DNA of 64,000 nucleotides from JANRLL01 sp033762715 (GTDB lineage Bacteria; Pseudomonadota; Alphaproteobacteria; Rickettsiales; SXRF01), in assembly GCA_033762715.1 (NCBI GenBank), contig JANRLL010000016.1, positions 1 through 64,000 of the forward strand, in the 5' to 3' direction. Of the stretch, positions 35,001 through 42,233 are shown in pieces. The position numbers and the translations under genes were made by a program. Position 1 is the stretch's first letter, and each line of letters begins with the position of its first letter. The notes under the pieces were generated by a model that saw only the letters and a program-made list of their open reading frames with translations, was not told the DNA's origin and did no database searches.

Positions 35001-36530
35001 ATCGTCACCCATCGAGCCGATGGCTTCCTTGCCTTCTTCAGCCATAGGATGGAGAATGCTTTCAATATCTTCATGGGTAAGGCCCGCGGCCAGCTGCAGG
35101 CGGCGCAGCGCATCATTGCTTAGTGCAGGTTGTTGAGGCGCAACATCGGGCATGATTTTGCTGAGCGGTACAATATTGTTCACCCATTTTTCATACGGCT
35201 GTTGCCCAGCGAGATAGTCTTTCAGCTCGCGGTCTTTGTAGAGCTTGCCCGTTTTGAGATGAATACCCAATATCTCGCCCGGCCCCAAACGCCCGCGCTC
35301 GATAATTTGCGAATCGGATATATTCACCATCCCTGATTCCGAGCAAGCGACGATCATGCCGTCTTTGGTGATGCTGTAGCGCATCGGGCGCAAACCGTTG
35401 CGATCCATGCCGGCGATAATCCACTCACCGTCCGTTGCGGCAATGGCAGCAGGTCCGTCCCATTGTTCGGAGACCGAGTTGAGACAGCTGAACATATCTT
35501 TATGCGCTTGCGGCATGTCGGAGGTTTGGCTCCAAGCCGGCGGCACCAGAATCAATTTGGTAAGCGGCAGCGGACGGCCTGCGCGCGTTAGGATTTCAAC
35601 GACCGAATCAAGCGCGCCGGTATCGGAGGTATTGTCAGGGATCACCGGCACGATGTCTTCTTCATAACCCTTGAAGGCGTCGCAATGGAAGGTGGCCTCA
35701 TGGCTGCGCATGAAATTCATATTGCCTTTGAGCGTATTGATCTCGCCATTGTGCGCGATCATGCGGAAGGGTTGTGCTAAATGCCAGGCGGGCGCGGTGT
35801 TGGTGGAGAAGCGCTGATGGAAAATCGCATAGGCGGAAATGAAACGCTCATCAAGCAGATCCGGATAAAAAGCCGTCAGCTGCTCTGCTTTAAACAAGCC
35901 CTTATAGATGATGCTTCGGCAAGAAAGCGAGCAGACATAAAAATCATTGATAGCGCGGGCGCGTACCGCTTTTTCGATGCGCTTGCGGATGACATAGAGT
36001 TCGAGTTCGAAGCGCGCTTCGTCCATATCGGGTTTGGCACCAATCAAGATTTGCTCGATCTCAGGACGCGAGTCACTTGCGATTTCACCGATGACATCGG
36101 CTTTCACCGGTACCTGGCGCCAGCCATAAATACGGTAGCCAAAATTGAGGATTTCACGCTCGATGATAGCGCGGCAGGTTTCTTGCGCGGCGAAATTTTT
36201 CTTGGGCAAAAACATCATGCCCACCGCTAAGCGTTCGCTAGTCAGCGTGCGGCCGGAACGTTCGATATGCTCTTTAAAAAAATCAAACGGGATTTGGATA
36301 TTGATGCCCGCACCATCACCCGTCTTGCCATCGGCATCAACCGCACCACGGTGATATACGGCTTTGAGTGCAGCAATGCCTGCTTCTACGATGTCGCGGC
36401 GCGGTTTGCCATCAATGGCAGCCACCAAACCCACACCGCACGCATCATGCTCGGTTGCAGGATCGTATAATCCGTCTGCGGCTAATTTAGCAGCACGCTG
36501 GTTCCATTCTGCATCCCATGAATAGACCAT
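32001..36530 (-). CDS. gltB: Glutamate synthase (NADPH), large subunit
   Basis: Makes glutamate from glutamine and 2-oxoglutarate. The 1509 residues begin with a propeptide of about 30 residues before the N-terminal nucleophile C31 (EHDACGVGLV). Then follow the class II amidotransferase domain, the central domain, the FMN-binding synthase barrel (GEGGEGPERY; GGTGASPWSS), the [3Fe-4S] ligands in CILVRQCHSNTCPVG, and the C-terminal GXGXG-repeat beta helix. It lies 3 nt behind the exported protein gene that separates it from gltD. Confidence 0.98.
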   Translation of the reverse strand: MVYSWDAEWNQRAAKLAADGLYDPATEHDACGVGLVAAIDGKPRRDIVEAGIAALKAVYHRGAVDADGKTGDGAGINIQIPFDFFKEHIERSGRTLTSERLAVGMMFLPKKNFAAQETCRAIIEREILNFGYRIYGWRQVPVKADVIGEIASDSRPEIEQILIGAKPDMDEARFELELYVIRKRIEKAVRARAINDFYVCSLSCRSIIYKGLFKAEQLTAFYPDLLDERFISAYAIFHQRFSTNTAPAWHLAQPFRMIAHNGEINTLKGNMNFMRSHEATFHCDAFKGYEEDIVPVIPDNTSDTGALDSVVEILTRAGRPLPLTKLILVPPAWSQTSDMPQAHKDMFSCLNSVSEQWDGPAAIAATDGEWIIAGMDRNGLRPMRYSITKDGMIVACSESGMVNISDSQIIERGRLGPGEILGIHLKTGKLYKDRELKDYLAGQQPYEKWVNNIVPLSKIMPDVAPQQPALSNDALRRLQLAAGLTHEDIESILHPMAEEGKEAIGSMGDDTPMAVLSDMQRGFHHFFRQNFSQVTNPPIDSLRERRVMSLLTRFGNDGNYLALDHTHSHILLAETPVLLSQEMDVIKRHYSERIGEIDTLFDVGSDDLRGAIERIVQQAEAYLKAGKNYLVLTDEKMDEQHAAIPMILAASAVHSHLVKNKLRKKASILVRTAQCIEVHSCAVLIGVGATVVNPYLAEQTLSDRHKRGLFGPKKLPEVLANYREAMGQGLLKIMSKMGISIISAYRGGLNFEAIGLSRALVAEFFPGLPSRISGIGLSGIEKRARAVHEKAFAGGSVETLPVGGFYRARVGGEQHAWEGTLVHLLQSAVNKGSYQLFKQYSDGVRALPPIHIRDLLDFRSPHQPVPIEQVESITEIRKRFVAPAMSLGALSPEAHETLAIAMNRIGATSNSGEGGEGPERYKPKANGDNANSTIKQIASARFGVTAEYLNSASELQIKVAQGAKPGEGGQLPGFKVTLEIARLRHATPGVMLISPPPHHDIYSIEDLAQLIYDLKQINPFAMVSVKLVAQSGIGTIASGVAKAMADKIVIAGHSGGTGASPWSSVKHAGIPWEMGLAEANQVLTLNRMRHRVKLQTDGGLKIGRDIVIAAMLGAEEYALGTAALVAMGCILVRQCHSNTCPVGLTTQDPELRAKFEGSVDKVVNLLSFVAEEVREILASLGFKTLNEVIGRSDLLAQVSRGSEDLVDLDLNSLLAQADAGSQARYFTLSGRNEVPDTLDAQMLKDARGALERGEKIQLAYTVKNTLRAVGTRLSSMMTRRFDTATLQPDHILLRLRGSAGQSLGAFAVRGLKIELFGDANDYVGKGLSGGTIIVRPRPSSQLIPHDNTIIGNTVLYGATAGKLFASGQAGERFAVRNSGATAVVEGCGSNGCEYMTGGFAVILGEVGHNFAAGMTGGMAFIYDVNNNFEARVNADTVVYQRIESEHWQNVLKNLLAEHYAETGSMRAENILAGFEWELPKFWQICPKEMVSRLEQPLSQSQKSSSGAVA

Positions 36531-36533
36531 CGC

Positions 36534-37100
36534 TTAATATCCTCCGTTATGGGTGACGCAGTTAGCCGAAGCGTTGAGCGCAATATCTGGCAGGAAGACC
36601 AGCGCATAGGCCGTATTCTGGTCTTTCCAATATTTCTTAAGCATGGTGATGCGGCTACGATCAGCATCCAGGCAGGCATCGGTTTGACTGTTGCCTGCAT
36701 CCATCTCGCTATAGACGCAATCAATTTTATAACTCAGCACTTGCTTCGCATCTTTAGGCAAGCGTGTGTATAAATCGCAAGCGGCTTTACGTTGCTGCAA
36801 CAGGCAGGTTTTAGCCGCCGCCGTCACCGCAACAGGGGCATAATCCGTGCTGCAATAGCTATCCATAAAACGGCCCGCAACACTCACGGGTAGGTTGGTT
36901 GCAACACCGACTGCGCCTGGCAAGCCATCGGTATAGCCTTCCGGCATTTTGCCCCCCAGGTAATTCGGTGTGGAGCCGTTGATAGTGGCGCTGGGTTGGC
37001 GCAAGCTTTCTTGTTCGGACATAGACATATCGCGCATACGCGCCTCGGCGGCTGCGGCATAGGATAAAGAAATGATCACAAGCAATGCGGTGGTTTTCAT
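36534..37100 (-). CDS. Exported Cys-rich protein of unknown function between gltD and gltB
   Basis: A 188-residue protein with a signal peptide (MKTTALLVIISLSYAAAAEA, cleavage near residue 20). The mature part has six Cys spread over its C-terminal two thirds (YCSTD, TCLLQ, ACDLY, DCVYS, ACLDA, NCVTH), consistent with three disulfides. I do not recognise a family. The ATG overlaps the gltD stop as ATGA, and its stop is 3 nt before gltB, so it is translated within the glutamate synthase operon. Confidence 0.78.
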   Translation of the reverse strand: MKTTALLVIISLSYAAAAEARMRDMSMSEQESLRQPSATINGSTPNYLGGKMPEGYTDGLPGAVGVATNLPVSVAGRFMDSYCSTDYAPVAVTAAAKTCLLQQRKAACDLYTRLPKDAKQVLSYKIDCVYSEMDAGNSQTDACLDADRSRITMLKKYWKDQNTAYALVFLPDIALNASANCVTHNGGY

Positions 37101-38521
37101 GCGGCCTGGCTCCTTGCTTGAGACATGATGTATTGATGCATAGCTTCGGCCGCGTCGCGCCCATCGCGAATCGCCCATACGACCAGCGATGCGCCGCGCA
37201 CAATGTCACCGGCTGCGAAAACACCAGGCAGTGACGTCATCAGCGTTTTGCGATGCACATCCAAGGTGCCATGTTGGGTGACAGCCAAATCTTTTTGGCC
37301 GAACATGCTAGCAACATCTTCAGGATCAAAGCCAAGTGCTTTAATCACGATGTCTGCTTTCATGGTGAAGGTTTCGCCCTCTACCGGCACGGCAGATTGG
37401 CGGCCGCTTACATCATGTGTAAGCAGGCGCATGCGCTGCACCAGGATTTGTTTTACTTTTTTATCGCCGATAAAGGCTTTAGGGGCAGCTAGCCACATAA
37501 ACTCCACGCCTTCTTCTTCAGCGTTTTTTACCTCACGTTTGCTGCCTGGCATATTGGTGCGATCGCGGCGGTACAAGCAGGTGACTTTGCTAGCGCCTTG
37601 GCGAATGGCGGTGCGTACGCAATCCATCGCGGTGTCACCACCACCAATCACCACCACGTCTTTGCCTTCGACATCAAGCAAGCCGTTTTCAAATGCAGAT
37701 GGCGCATCGCCCAGACCTTTGCGGTTGCTGGCGGTAAGGTAAGGAAGGGCGGGGATGATATTCTCCAAACTCCAATCGGGCGCATCGATCTCACGCGCTT
37801 TATACACGCCGGTTGCAATCAAAATCGCCTGATGTTTTTGGCGCAGCTCATCGAAGGTGATGTCTTTACCGATGTCGCAATTGAGATGAAACTGAATGCC
37901 GCCATCGCTGAGCAATTGGTGCCGGCGCGTGACCACATGTTTTTCCAATTTGAAATTCGGAATGCCATAAATCATCAGGCCGCCGGAGCGATCATAACGG
38001 TCATATATATGCACGCTGTGGCCATGTCGGCGCAGCATGTCGGCGGCGGCCAAGCCCGCAGGGCCGGCGCCAATAATGCCGATGGAAAAACCGGTTTCTT
38101 GCGCAACGCTAATGGGCTTGACCCAGCCATTCATAAACGCGGTTTCGGTGATGTATTTTTCCACCGAGCCGATGGTAACCGAACCGAAGCCCTTTTCGAT
38201 TACACAATTGCCTTCGCACAGACGGTCCTGCGGGCAAATGCGTCCGCAAATTTCAGGGAAGGTATTGGTAGCCGATGAAATAGCGTACGCTTCTTCGAGG
38301 CGGCCTTCGGCGGTGAGCTTTAGCCAATCGGGAATGTTATTGGAAAGCGGGCAATGAATCTGGCAAAACGGGATGCCGCATTGCGAGCAGCGTGACGCTT
38401 GTTCACTCGCTTTATCCAGATCGAATTGGCTATAGATTTCTTCAAAATCCTGCCGCCGCTCCTCGGGTGCTGCTACTTCAGGATAGTCTTGGCCAATATG
38501 CGTGAACCCAAGCATCTTCAT
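37097..38521 (-). CDS. gltD: Glutamate synthase, small subunit
   Basis: Passes electrons from NADPH to GltB. The 474 residues have N-terminal [4Fe-4S] motifs CSQCGIPFCQIHCPL and CGRICPQDRLCEGNC, a FAD motif GAGPAGLAAADMLRRHGH, an NADPH motif VVIGGGDTAMDC and the C-terminal GVFAAGDIVRGASLVV. It starts by a 4-nt overlap with the NDUFA9-like gene. Confidence 0.97.
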   Translation of the reverse strand: MKMLGFTHIGQDYPEVAAPEERRQDFEEIYSQFDLDKASEQASRCSQCGIPFCQIHCPLSNNIPDWLKLTAEGRLEEAYAISSATNTFPEICGRICPQDRLCEGNCVIEKGFGSVTIGSVEKYITETAFMNGWVKPISVAQETGFSIGIIGAGPAGLAAADMLRRHGHSVHIYDRYDRSGGLMIYGIPNFKLEKHVVTRRHQLLSDGGIQFHLNCDIGKDITFDELRQKHQAILIATGVYKAREIDAPDWSLENIIPALPYLTASNRKGLGDAPSAFENGLLDVEGKDVVVIGGGDTAMDCVRTAIRQGASKVTCLYRRDRTNMPGSKREVKNAEEEGVEFMWLAAPKAFIGDKKVKQILVQRMRLLTHDVSGRQSAVPVEGETFTMKADIVIKALGFDPEDVASMFGQKDLAVTQHGTLDVHRKTLMTSLPGVFAAGDIVRGASLVVWAIRDGRDAAEAMHQYIMSQARSQAA

Positions 38522-39453
38522 GCGGCTTTGGCCTTTTTGTTAAAGCGGGCTAAATAATCCGGCACTACAATATCCAATGCCGTTGGGTGAAGGTTTAAAT
38601 GGGCGAAGGTCTGCGCGCCGACGGTCACCACATTATCATGCTTGAGCATGGTCACTTGATCGCGCGTCAGCGGTGGCTTCGGCAACAATTCACCCATCGT
38701 GCCAATCATCGTGGCGATAGGAAAAGGAATGTTCATCAGCGAGCGCGAACGGCCAATGGTGGTTAGAATATATTGCAGGATTTCTTTGAAGCTATAAACA
38801 TGCGGGCCGCCGAGCTCATAAGTCTGGCCGGCCGTATCTGCGCGCTGCAAACACAGCTCGATGGCTTTGGCCACATCGCCCACATAAACCGGCTGAAAAC
38901 GCGTTTTGCCACCGCCAATTAGTGGCAGGGCCGGTGACAGGCTAGCCATTGCGGCGAAATGATTGAAGAAATGATCGTCTGGACCAAAAATAATGCTCGG
39001 ACGCAAAATAGTGACTTCGGGAAAGGCAGCGAGCACTGCTTTTTCGGCGATGGCTTTGGTATGCGCATAGCGGCCGGTTGCTTTGTCGACACCGAGTGCT
39101 GATATTTGGATAAAGCGTGACACACCGGCAGCTTTGGCGGCTTGCGCCAGTTTTTCGCTGCCTTGAGCATGGATTTTAGGGAAGGTCTGGTTGCCGGATT
39201 CATATAAAATGCCCACCAGATTTACCACTGCAAATGCGCCCTGGAGGCTAGCTGCATAGGATTCCGGTTGGTTGATATTGCCGCTGGTGAGCGAAATCTG
39301 GCCCACATCACCGGCGGTTTTTAACTCTTTAGCCAGCTCAGGACGGCGCGCAACCACTCGGATTCGGTAGCCTTGCGCGCCTAAATGGCGCACGACACAG
39401 CGGCCGACAAAGCCGGTTCCGCCTATTACCGTTACAATTCTTGGTTCTCGCAT
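38518..39453 (-). CDS. NDUFA9-like NAD(P)-binding SDR family protein
   Basis: A 311-residue atypical short-chain dehydrogenase/epimerase. The dinucleotide motif VIGGTGFVGRCVVRHL lies at residues 9-24, followed by RVVARRPE, VVNLVGILYE and ILRPSIIFGPDDHFFN. It matches the bacterial group related to complex I accessory subunit NDUFA9. The bacterial role is unclear; a link to respiration or quinones is only inferred. First gene of the operon with gltD; SD CAGGAGT lies upstream. Confidence 0.87.
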   Translation of the reverse strand: MREPRIVTVIGGTGFVGRCVVRHLGAQGYRIRVVARRPELAKELKTAGDVGQISLTSGNINQPESYAASLQGAFAVVNLVGILYESGNQTFPKIHAQGSEKLAQAAKAAGVSRFIQISALGVDKATGRYAHTKAIAEKAVLAAFPEVTILRPSIIFGPDDHFFNHFAAMASLSPALPLIGGGKTRFQPVYVGDVAKAIELCLQRADTAGQTYELGGPHVYSFKEILQYILTTIGRSRSLMNIPFPIATMIGTMGELLPKPPLTRDQVTMLKHDNVVTVGAQTFAHLNLHPTALDIVVPDYLARFNKKAKAA

Positions 39454-39552
39454 GCACTACTCCTGATGGCGGCTATATTCAATCCCAGCCGACGATTAAG
39501 ACATAATTCATCAAAAACTCAATAGTTTTGAGCACCCATCTGCGGGTTGCGA

Positions 39553-39580
39553 TTGACAGGGCCGGTAAAGCGGTTATAAA
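39553..39580 (+). promoter_or_regulatory. Sigma-70 type promoter of tRNA-Leu(CAG)
   Basis: A perfect -35 TTGACA at 39553-39558, a 16-base spacer and TATAAA at 39575-39580. The predicted start near 39587 would leave a 12-nt leader before the tRNA. Confidence 0.75.
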
Positions 39581-39598
39581 ACGCTACGCTTTTTATGG

Positions 39599-39685
39599 GC
39601 CCAGGTGGCGGAATTGGTAGACGCACTAGCTTCAGGTGCTAGCGCTCGCAAGAGCATGGGAGTTCGAGTCTCTTCCTGGGCACCA
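39599..39685 (+). tRNA. tRNA-Leu (anticodon CAG)
   Basis: An 87-nt class II tRNA with encoded CCA. Acceptor arms GCCCAGG and CCTGGGC pair perfectly. The D-arm contains GGAATTGGTAGAC, the anticodon loop is TTCAGGT (anticodon CAG), the variable arm is long, and the T-arm has AGTTCGAGTCT. It reads CUG codons. Confidence 0.97.
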
Positions 39686-39796
39686 TTTTCTTCAAGTATT
39701 GAGAAAACCACACAAACCTATCCGCAAGTCGGCTAAATCGTCTGCATCCGTGTCAAAGGTTGCTTGACCTTGGCCAGTTTTCCATTACTTATGATC

Positions 39797-39992
39797 TGGA
39801 TAGTTCCTGTATAGGATTAATAGGGAATCCGGTGATGCGGCTTGAGCAAATCCGGAGCTGCCCCCGCAACTGTAAGCGGCGAGCCAATGTTATGCTATGT
39901 CACTGAGTAGCTCTTATTCACTATAGGGCTTTCTTGGGAAGACAACCAAAGGCTACGACCCGCAAGTCAGGAGACCTGCTATCATCGTGTCA
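39797..39992 (+). ncRNA. Cobalamin (B12) riboswitch
   Basis: All core segments of the class are present in order: GGGAATCCGGTG, AAATCCGG, the near-invariant CTGCCCCCGCAACTGTAAGCGG with GAG, TCACTG, TGGGAAG, and the B12-box region GCAAGTCAGGAGACCTGC near 39962-39979. A TATGAT at 39790-39795 could be the -10 box. Just behind it, AAGGAG (40001) can pair with TTTCTCT at 40014, so ligand binding probably controls access to that ribosome site. No gene of B12 synthesis or transport follows. Confidence 0.93.
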
Positions 39993-40010
39993 CGCATACA
40001 AAGGAGACGG

Positions 40011-40100
40011 GTGGTTTCTCTGGAGTATCAGGTTTTAGAATCTATCGATTCTGACTGCTCTTACGAATATGCGGTGACACGCTCGGTGCCTTGGCACTGA
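40011..40100 (+). CDS. Possible 29-codon leader ORF behind the riboswitch
   Basis: GTG at 40011 sits four bases after AAGGAGACGG, the best ribosome-binding site in the leader, and reads 29 sense codons to TGA at 40098-40100. The peptide is acidic with no hydrophobic segment, not a signal peptide. It ends 28 nt before the next ATG (40129). It may couple riboswitch control to the downstream gene, or may be a decayed gene start. An inverted repeat AGAATC-TATC-GATTCT lies inside it. Confidence 0.35.
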   Translation: MVSLEYQVLESIDSDCSYEYAVTRSVPWH

Positions 40101-40128
40101 AGTAATGTCAACGCTTTGGAGTAAGCAT

Positions 40129-40746
40129 ATGAGTGAAAACATGCCTGCCTGCCGCCGAGAAGAGGTGGCGCTTTGTCAGCCCGATAGAACCGTTCTAGTA
40201 GAACAGCAACTCCAGCAGTCACCTGTTGATCCAAAACAGACAGAGGCATCTGAAAAGCAAACCATGTCTGAGAAGCAGTTTATGTGGGATCACTCCTTAT
40301 ATTCTGCTATATCGTCTTGGCTATTTGCCATTGCTGGTGCGACCAATATTGGTGTGCTGGGTGTGCTTTCGTCGAAAGTATTGTCAGCGGCGGAGCAGGG
40401 TAAACCGATTTTTAAATCCAATGATCCTGCTGTTATTCCCGTATTCGGTAACAAGAAATTTAATCGTATCGCGTTGGCAATGACTGCGTTTGGCGGCGTG
40501 TGTATGGCTATCTCCAATTGGTTGGAAAGCAAAAAAGTAGTGACGGAGTGGCAGCTGGGCGCTGGTAAATTGCAAAGAAAAGTAAACGGTGCTGAAAGAG
40601 AACAGGTGAATACAGCGCCTGCAGGTGACTCGAATGCATCTGCCGATATGCCTGCGGCACCTTCAAAAGCGAAAAGCTGGGTGGATGCAGTAGAGACAAA
40701 AATTCCTAATATTGAAGGCTTTAATAGCCATTTTCGTCCTGGCTAA
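40129..40746 (+). CDS. Unrecognised two-helix membrane protein downstream of the B12 riboswitch
   Basis: About 205 residues. A hydrophilic, Gln/Glu-rich N-terminal 50 residues; transmembrane helix 1 at about 52-75 (YSAISSWLFAIAGATNIGVL); a loop of about 30; helix 2 at about 103-123 (IALAMTAFGGVCMAISNWL); then a hydrophilic tail of about 80 residues. No domain recognised and no resemblance to BtuB, CbtA/CbtB or other B12 transporters that I can see. Start 40129 is chosen over the in-frame ATG at 40105 because TTGGAG precedes it. Confidence 0.7.
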   Translation: MSENMPACRREEVALCQPDRTVLVEQQLQQSPVDPKQTEASEKQTMSEKQFMWDHSLYSAISSWLFAIAGATNIGVLGVLSSKVLSAAEQGKPIFKSNDPAVIPVFGNKKFNRIALAMTAFGGVCMAISNWLESKKVVTEWQLGAGKLQRKVNGAEREQVNTAPAGDSNASADMPAAPSKAKSWVDAVETKIPNIEGFNSHFRPG

Positions 40747-40844
40747 TCCAGCTTCCACTCACGACTAGCCCAATACATTAAGCCGCTTTAAACCGATGTC
40801 GTCCCATTGCAGCGAATCAACAACGTCGTGATGGGCTCTTCTTA

Positions 40845-41453
40845 TTAGTATAGTTTAGGCGGTGCGATAATGGTGATGTCACCAGTAGGTTGGATCACGA
40901 TATCGACCTTATCGCCGACATGATCACGAATATAATCAATCAGCACACCGGTTTTATTCATGCCGGTAGACTCAATGGCGTAGCGCACTTCGCCTTCGCC
41001 CTGAAAACCAAAACTATAACGGCTTTGCGACAGAGGCGAGATATTATCGATCGTATAGGGGTTGCCCTCGGGATCGGTGATGATGATTTTATTGATGGCG
41101 CGGTCGGTATTATTGACCACGGTGACGCTGTGGCGCGTATAGGACTCAACATCAAGATAGCTCGCATAGGTTGTCATGCCGATGGCCATGGGAATATTAA
41201 GCGATAACAGCACAAACAAACCGATGGTTTTGCGAAGATAGGGCATGCCGGTTTTGCGCGCCTTGATCGTAGCCGGTATTAAGGCGAGCATACCCACCAT
41301 ATATAATAGGCTGCCCATCAGCATGGCGATGACACCCAGCAACAGTAGCCAAAAGGCTTTGCTTGCAATCCAGGCAATAAAAATCACCAGTCCTGTGATG
41401 AGTGGAAACAGGGCGCAGTGTAATGAAATGCGGTGCCAATTATTCATGCACAT
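40845..41453 (-). CDS. Unrecognised membrane protein with exported C-terminal domain
   Basis: About 202 residues. Three hydrophobic helices at about 12-30, 32-58 and 73-97 are followed by a soluble domain of about 105 residues, probably beta-rich (VTVVNNTDRAINKIIITDPEGNPYTI). That domain superficially resembles the CtaG/Cox11-like or DUF3426-like Ig folds in pattern only; I make no assignment. An ATG at 41447 is an alternative start. Convergent with the riboswitch gene; the gap 40747-40844 holds nothing I recognise. Confidence 0.65.
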   Translation of the reverse strand: MCMNNWHRISLHCALFPLITGLVIFIAWIASKAFWLLLLGVIAMLMGSLLYMVGMLALIPATIKARKTGMPYLRKTIGLFVLLSLNIPMAIGMTTYASYLDVESYTRHSVTVVNNTDRAINKIIITDPEGNPYTIDNISPLSQSRYSFGFQGEGEVRYAIESTGMNKTGVLIDYIRDHVGDKVDIVIQPTGDITIIAPPKLY

Positions 41454-41512
41454 ACTTATACAGCTTGTATATTGAGGCGCAATGCCATTTGAAATAATTA
41501 CATAAAAAGGCT

Positions 41513-41543
41513 TTAACCGCTGTTTAACTTACTCAAGTTTAAT
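41513..41543 (+). promoter_or_regulatory. Perfect CtrA-type box and -10 candidate before rnd
   Basis: TTAA-CCGCTGT-TTAAC at 41513-41528 matches the CtrA consensus TTAA-N7-TTAAC in all nine fixed bases. TTTAAT at 41538-41543 is a plausible -10 element at a distance similar to the boxes at 25951 and 30961. The expected target is the plus-strand rnd-kdsD-lpt run; the minus-strand membrane gene at 41453 also lies near. Confidence 0.5.
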
Positions 41544-41608
41544 TTGACAAAGCGCCGTCAACCCACCAGTTTAATGCCGCGTGAACCGATAAGCTGAGGA
41601 GAAGGCAT

Positions 41609-42223
41609 ATTAGCAGCTATTTACATAAAAATGATTTGCCCGCAGGTCTGACATTTTCGGGTGACATTGCCGTCGATACCGAAGCAATGGGCTTGAATAA
41701 TAAACGCGACCGCTTGTGCCTGGTGCAGCTCTCGGATGGGCAGGGCGATGTGCATCTGGTGCAATTCGAGCAGGGTAACTATAAGGCGCCTAATTTGATT
41801 GCGCTGCTGACCGATCCTAAGCGTACCAAACTGTTTCACTTCGCACGCTTTGATTTGTCGATCATGCGCCATTATCTGGGCATACGTATCGCGCCGGTTT
41901 ATTGCACGCGCACGGCATCGCGTTTGGTGCGTACCTATACCGACAAACATGGTTATAAAGATATTTGCCGGGAGCTGCTGGGCATCGATGTGTCGAAGCA
42001 ACAGCAATCATCCGATTGGGGCGCAACTACCTTAACCACCGAGCAGCTGGATTATGCCGCGGCCGATGTATTGTATTTGCATAAACTGAAGAAAAAACTC
42101 GACGAGATGATCGAACGTGAAGGCCGCAAAGAGCTGCTGGATGCGTGTCATCATTTTTTGCCTTACCGTGCCGAGTTGGATTTAGCAGGCTTTGAAGATG
42201 ACGATATCTTCGCCCATTCATAA
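41609..42223 (+). CDS. rnd: Ribonuclease D-like 3'-5' exonuclease
   Basis: A DEDD exonuclease of about 204 residues: DTEAMG (first D and E), FHFARFDLSIM (second D), and DYAADVLYLHKL (Tyr and last D; DYAAADV). It lacks the C-terminal HRDC domain of E. coli RNase D, as usual for the short alphaproteobacterial form. The start is uncertain: there is no ATG or GTG. The family-like N terminus (LHKNDLPAGL) and GGAG at 41598-41601 point to ATT at 41609; the first standard codon is TTG at 41636, inside the conserved region. Confidence 0.88.
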   Translation: MSSYLHKNDLPAGLTFSGDIAVDTEAMGLNNKRDRLCLVQLSDGQGDVHLVQFEQGNYKAPNLIALLTDPKRTKLFHFARFDLSIMRHYLGIRIAPVYCTRTASRLVRTYTDKHGYKDICRELLGIDVSKQQQSSDWGATTLTTEQLDYAAADVLYLHKLKKKLDEMIEREGRKELLDACHHFLPYRAELDLAGFEDDDIFAHS

Positions 42224-42233
42224 ACGAGTTCCT

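Noticed and set aside
37598..38278. A 226-codon plus-strand ORF opposite gltD
   Set aside because: It lies wholly within the well supported gltD frame on the other strand, without a ribosome site or known domain.
40083..40110. TGGCAC upstream of the riboswitch-linked gene as half of a sigma-54 promoter
   Set aside because: The -12 element (TTGC at the right spacing) is missing. Scanning other TGGCAC occurrences gave none with a proper partner.
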